The notes under the pieces were generated by a model. The model was not told the origin of the DNA. It worked only from the letters and a program-made list of their open reading frames with translations, and did not search any database. Shown here in pieces: positions 58,601-64,000 of a DNA stretch of 64,000 nt. Positions within the stretch are counted from its first letter, which is position 1. Every line of letters begins with the position of its first letter. Origin of the DNA: Sipunculus nudus (Eukaryota > Annelida > Sipuncula > Golfingiida > Sipunculidae); assembly GCA_026874595.1 (NCBI GenBank), contig CM049314.1, forward strand, positions 73,488,300-73,552,299, in the 5' to 3' direction. Made by a program: the position numbers and the translations under genes.

Positions 58601-59375
58601 AAACATGGCATAGACTTTCCCAAGCAAATTTACCAGCAAGCATAAAGGGAGTGTGTCACAAGATTGTCACAAGATTGTCACAAACATGACATAGACTTTC
58701 CCAAACAATTTTTTTAGCAAGTATCAAGGGTGTGTGTCATAAGAGTGTCACTGTCACAAGATTGTCACAAACATGGCACAGACTCTCCTAAGCAAATTTA
58801 CAAGCAAGTATAAAGGGTGTGTGTCACAAGATTGTCACAAACATGGCATAGACTTTCCCAAGCAATTTTACAAGCAATTATAAAGGGTGTGTGTCACAAG
58901 ATTGTCACTGTCATAAGATTGTCACAAACATGGCATAGACTTTCCCAAGCTAATTTACAAGCAAGCATAAAGGGAGTGTGTCACAAGATTGTCACTGTCA
59001 CAAGGTTGTCACAAACATGGCATAGACTTTCCCAAACAAATTTACAAGCAAGTATAAAGGGTGTGTGTCACAAGATTGTCACTGTCACAAGATTGTCACA
59101 AACAGGTCACAGACTTTCCCAAGCAAATTTACAAGCAAGTATAAAGGGTGTGTGTCACAAGATTGTCACTGTCACAAGATTGTCACAAACATGGCATAGA
59201 CTTTCCCAAGCAATTTTTACAAGCAAGTATAAAGGGAGTGTGTCACAAGATTGTCACAAGATTGTCACAAACATGGCATAGACTTTCCCAAACAAATTTA
59301 CAAGCAAGTATAAAGGGTGTGTGTCACAAGATTGTCACTGTCACAAGATTGTCACAAACATGGCACAGACTTTCC
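55685..59375 (+). repeat. Satellite array 2, 87-bp monomers, plus orientation
   Basis: Same monomer as array 1 but inverted relative to it. Recognisable variants recur in partial order: one with TTTCCTAAGCAAATTT, one with AAGCAATTTTACAAGCAATT, one with CCCATGAAAATTTAC, one with TTTACCAGCAAGCATAAAGG followed by an 81-bp unit. Confidence 0.95.
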
Positions 59376-59955
59376 TTTGCAAAGCTTGGGAAAGTCTATG
59401 CCATGTTTGTGACAATATTGTGACAATCTTGTGACACACTCCCTTGATGCTTGCTAGTAAATTTGCTTGGGAAAGTCTATGCCATGTTTGTGACAATCTT
59501 GTGACAGTGACAATCTTGTGACACACGCCGTTTATACTTGCTTGTAAATTTGCTTGGGAAAGTCTCTGCCATGTTTGTGACAATCTTGTGACAGTGACAA
59601 TCTTGTGACACATACCCTTTATACTTGCTTGTAAATTTGCTTGGAAAAGTCTATGTCATGTTTGTGACAATCGTGTGACAATCTTGTGACACTCCCATTA
59701 TGCTAGCTGGTAAATTTGCTTGGGAAAGACTATGCCATGTTTGTGACAATCTTGTGACAGTGACAATATTGTGACACACACCCTTAATACTTGCTTGTAA
59801 ATTTGCTTAGGAAAGTCGGTGCAATGTTTGTGACAATCTTGTGACAGTGACAATCTTGTGACACACATCCTTTATACTTGCTTGTAAATTTGTTTGGGAA
59901 AGCCTATGCCATGTTTGTGACAATCTTGTGACAATCCTGTGACACACACCCTTTA
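59376..59955 (-). repeat. Satellite array 3, short minus-orientation block
   Basis: Seven or so monomers inverted relative to array 2. Its right part (from ~59763) is the 5,030-bp-shifted counterpart of array 1 from ~54733, sharing the private variant GAAAGTCGGTGC. Confidence 0.93.
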
Positions 59956-60715
59956 TCTTAATAGTGAGAAACACTAACTGGAGTTTTTCATGCCTGAAGG
60001 GTTAGGGTAACCCGTATCACAGATATAGTATATATTAAGAGTGACAAACACTTACTGGAGTATTTCATGCCCGAAGGGTTAGGGTAACCCGTATCTCCTA
60101 TATACCAAACATTAATATTGACAAAAATTTTCGGGAGGATTTCATGCCCGAATGGATAGGTAACCCATATCCTGGCTATAGCATATATTAATATTAGTGA
60201 CAAACACTGACTGGAGTATTTATGCTTGAAGGGTTAGGGTAACCCGTATCACATATATAGCATATATTAAAAGGGACAAACACTTACTGGAGTATTTCAT
60301 GCCCGAAGGGTTAGGGTTACCCGTTTTTGGATATACCTTATATTAATAGTGACAAACACGACAGATTTCATGCCCATCGGGTTAGGGGATCTCGTATTCC
60401 AGATTTAGCGCATATTAATAGTGACAAACAAAATCTGGAGTTTTCTTGCCCAAAGATTTACTGTAACCCGTATCTTGCATTTATGATATATTTATTTATG
60501 ACACACACTTACTGGTTATTTTATGCCCGAAGGGTTAGGGTAACCCATACACCGGATATAGCACATATTAATAGTGACAAATACATACTAGAGTTTTTCA
60601 CACCTGAAGGGTAACCCGTATCCCAGATATACCAAATATTCAAAGTAACAAACACTTACTGGAGTATTTCATGCCCAAAGGGTTAGGGTAACCTGTATAC
60701 CAGATATAGCACATT
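59956..60715 (+). repeat. Spacer S2, near-identical copy of S1
   Basis: Aligns with S1 over its whole length at +5,030 bp with only scattered substitutions and one or two single-base indels, in the same orientation. Confidence 0.95.
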
Positions 60716-63700
60716 CACTGTCACAAGATTGTCACAAACATGGCATAGACTTTCCCAAGCAATTTTACAAGAAATTATAAAGGGTGTGTGTCACAAGATT
60801 GTCACTGTCACAAGATTGTCACAAACCTGGCATAGACTGTCCCAAGCAAATTTATAAGCAAGTATAAAGGGTGTGTGTCACAAGATTGTCACTGTCACAA
60901 GATTGTCACAAACATGGCACAGACTGTCCCAAGCAAATTTACCAGCAAGTATAAAGGGTTTGTGTCACAAGATTGTCACTGTCACAAGATTGTCACAAAC
61001 ATGGCATAGACTTTCCCAAGCAAATTTACCAGCAAGCATAAAGGGAGTGTGTCACAAGATTGTCACAAGATTGTCACAAACATGGCATAGACTTTCCCAA
61101 ACAAATTTACAAGCAAGTATAAAGGGTGTGTGTCACAAGATTGTCACTGTCACAAGATTGTCACAAACATGGCACAGACTTTCCTAAGCAAATTTACCAG
61201 CAAGTCTAAAGGGTGTGTGTCACAAGATTGTCACTGTCAGAAGATTGTCACAAACATGGCATAGACTTTCCCAAGCAATTTTACAAGCAATTATAAAGGG
61301 TGTGTGTCACAAGATTGTCACTGTCACAAGATTGTCACAAACATGGCACAGACTTTCCCATGAAAATTTACAAGCAAGTATAAAGGGTGTGTCACAAGAT
61401 TGTCACAAACCTGGCATAGACTTTCCCAAGCAAATTTACCATCAAACATAAAGGGAGTGTGTCACAAGATTGTCACAAGATTGTCACAAACACGGCACAG
61501 ACTTTCCTAAGCAAATTTACAAGCAAGTAAAAGGGTGTGTGTCACAAGATTGTCACTGTCACAAGATTGTCACAAACATGGCATAGACTTTCCCAAGCAA
61601 ATTTACCAGCAAGCATTAAAGGAGTGTGTCTCAAGATTGTCACAAGATTGTCACAAACATGACATAGACTTTCCCAAACAAATTTACAAGCAAGTATAAA
61701 GGGTGTGTGTCACAAGATTGTCACTGTCACAAGATTGTCACAAACATGGCATAGACTTTCCCAAGCAATTTTACAAGCAATTATAAAGGGTGTGTGTCAC
61801 AAGATTATCACTGTCACAAGATTGTCACAAACATGGCATAGACTTTCCCAAGCAAATTTACAAGCAAGCATAAAGGGAGTGTGTCACAAGATTGTCACTG
61901 TCACAAGATTGTCACAAACATGGCATAGACTTTCCTAAACAAATTTACAAGCAAGTATAAAGGGTGCGTGTCACAAGATTGTCACTGTCACAAGATTGTC
62001 ACAAACATGGCACAGACTTTCCTAAGCAAATTTACAAGCAAGTATAAAGGGTGTGTGTCACAAGATTGTCACTGTCACAAGATTGTCACAAACATGGCAT
62101 AGACTTTCCCAAGCAAATTTACAAGCAAGTATAAAGGGAGTGTGTCACAAGATTGTCACAAACATGGCACAGACTTTCCTAAGCAAATTTACAAGCAAGT
62201 ATAAAGGGTGTGTGTCACAAGATTGTCACTGTCACAAGATTGTCACAAACATGGCATAGACGTTCCCAAGCAATTTTACAAGCAATTATAAAGGGTGTGT
62301 GTCACAAGATTGTCACTGTCACAAGATTGTCACAAACATGGCACAGACTTTCCCATGAAAATTTACAAGCAAGTATAAAGGGTGTGTGTCACAAGATTGT
62401 CACTGTCACAAGATTGTCACAAACATGGCATAGACTTTCCCAAGCAAATTTACCAGCAAGCATAAAGGGAGTGTGTCACAAGATTGTCACAAGATTGTCA
62501 CAAACATGGCATACACTTTCCCAAACAAATTTACAAGAAAGTATAAAGGGTGTGTGTCACAAGATTGTCACTGTCACAAGATTGTCACAAACATGGCACA
62601 GACATTCCTAAGCAAATTTACAAGCAAGTATAAAGGGTGTGTGTCACAAGATTGTCACTGTCACAAGATTGTCACAAACATGGCATAGACTTTCCCAAGC
62701 AATTTTACAAGAAATTATAAAGGGTGTGTGTCACAAGATTGTCACTGTCACAAGATTGTCACAAACATGGCATAGACTTTCCCAAGCAAATTTACCAGCA
62801 AGCATAAAGGGAGTGTGTCACAAGATTGTCACAAGATTGTCACAAACATTGCACAGACATTCCTAAGCAAATTTACAAGCAAGTATGAAGGGTGTGTGTC
62901 ACAAGATTGTCACTGTCACAAGATTGTCACAAACATGGCATAGACTTTCCCAAGCAATTTTACAAGAAATTATAAAGGGTGTGTGTCACAAGATTGTCAC
63001 TGTCACAAGATTGTCACAAACATGGCATACACTTTCCCAAACAAATTTACAAGAAAGTATAAAGGGTGTGTGTCACAAGATTGTCACTGTCACAAGATTG
63101 TCACAAACATGACATAGACTTTCCAAAACAAATTTACAAGCAAGTATAAAGGACGTGTGTCACAAGATTGTCACTGTCACAAGATTGTCACAAACATGGC
63201 ACAGACTTTCCTAAGCAAATTTACAAGCAAGTATAAAGGGTGTGTGTCACAAGATTGTCACAAACATGGCATAGACTTTCCCAAGCAATTTTACAAGCAA
63301 TTATAAAGGGTGTGTGTCACAAGATTGTCACTGTCACAAGATTGTCACAAACATGGCAGAGACTTTCCCAAGCAAATTTACAAGCAAGCATAAAGGGAGT
63401 GTGTCACAAGATTGTCACAAGATTGTCACAAACATGGCATAGACTGTCCCAAGCAAATTTACAAGCAAGTATAAAGGGTGTGTGTCACAAGATTGTCACT
63501 GTCACAAGATTGTCACAAACATGGTATAGACTTTCCCAAGCAAATTTACTAGCAAGCATAAAGGGAGTGTGTCACCAGATTGTCACAAGATTGTCACAAA
63601 CATGGCACAGACTTTCCTAAGCAAATTTACAAGCAAGTAAAAGGGTGTGTGTCACAAGATTGTCACTGTCACAAGATTGTCACAAACATGGCACAGACTT

Positions 63701-64000
63701 TCCTAAGCAAATTTACAAGCAAGTATAAAGGGTGTGTGTCACAAGATTGTCACTGTCACAAGATTGTCACAAACATGGCATAGACTTTCCCAAGCAAATA
63801 TACCAGCAAGCATAAAGGGAGTGTGTCTCAAGATTGTCACAAGATTGTCACAAACATGACATAGACTTTCCCAAACAAATTTACAAGCAAGTATAAAGGG
63901 TGTGTGTCACAAGATTGTCACTGTCACAAGATTGTCACAAACATGGCACAGACTTTCCTTAGCAAATTTACAAGCAAGTATAAAGGGTGTGTGTCACAAG
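60716..64000 (+). repeat. Satellite array 4, plus orientation, runs off the window
   Basis: Same 87/81/70-bp monomers as array 2. Directly after S2 the order of monomer variants differs from that after S1, so the 5-kb duplication ends near the spacer's right edge or the arrays have since been reshuffled. Confidence 0.95.

Noticed and set aside
50238-64000. CRISPR-like array
   Set aside because: Units are continuous 87-bp tandem repeats without unique spacers, in animal DNA with intron-bearing genes and no cas genes.

Overview
This window is nuclear DNA from an animal. It is AT-rich, its genes are split by GT-AG introns, and it is crowded with LINE and SINE remnants, microsatellites and several families of tandem repeat. 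The two recognisable genes are bilaterian-type, and the repeat style (Ser/Val-rich LINE tails, CAGCTGAG/CATGGG hairpin repeats, strings of GTCCGTCCGTC) suggests a lophotrochozoan, most likely a mollusc such as a bivalve. That placement is an inference, not a demonstration. There are no bacterial-type operons, CRISPR arrays or phage genes.

Layout. (1) 1-4073, + strand: the last three recognisable exons of the RNase P/MRP subunit gene RPP38, with a decayed LINE in its last intron. (2) 4074-19485: intergenic. It holds a tRNA-like SINE relic, a 5'-truncated LINE with perfect 13-bp target-site duplications, about ten ~338-bp tandem monomers (6.3-9.5 kb, containing a 1,013-bp three-monomer block repeated twice), and further hairpin-ended repeats to 13.8 kb. 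(3) 19486-42559, - strand: a complete INTS6 gene (Integrator complex subunit 6). I reconstructed 20 coding exons with consistent splice phases and a 907-residue product. Its introns hold repeats, including a fold-back element (34.7-35.8 kb), tRNA-derived SINE copies (30.1-30.6 kb), a 28-bp minisatellite and arrays of ~140-bp monomers. (4) 42560-50237: intergenic, no recognisable gene, with low-complexity runs and one more ~140-bp array. (5) 50238-64000: a large satellite of 87-bp monomers (with 81- and 70-bp variants). It is arranged as minus array, spacer, plus array, short minus array, second copy of the spacer, plus array, and continues off the window. The spacer is ~760 bp, made of ~75-bp units carrying a telomere-like hairpin. 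The two spacer copies lie 5,030 bp apart.

RPP38 and INTS6 are convergent and 15 kb apart, with no sign of joint regulation. Both act in RNA processing: tRNA/rRNA precursor cleavage for RPP38, and snRNA 3'-end cleavage with promoter-proximal transcription attenuation for INTS6.

I found no new protein-based system. The signals most worth following are structural: the satellite/spacer architecture at the right end, and a 12-bp palindrome (GGTGGCGCCACC and close variants) that recurs at a fixed place in several otherwise different tandem-repeat families across the window.
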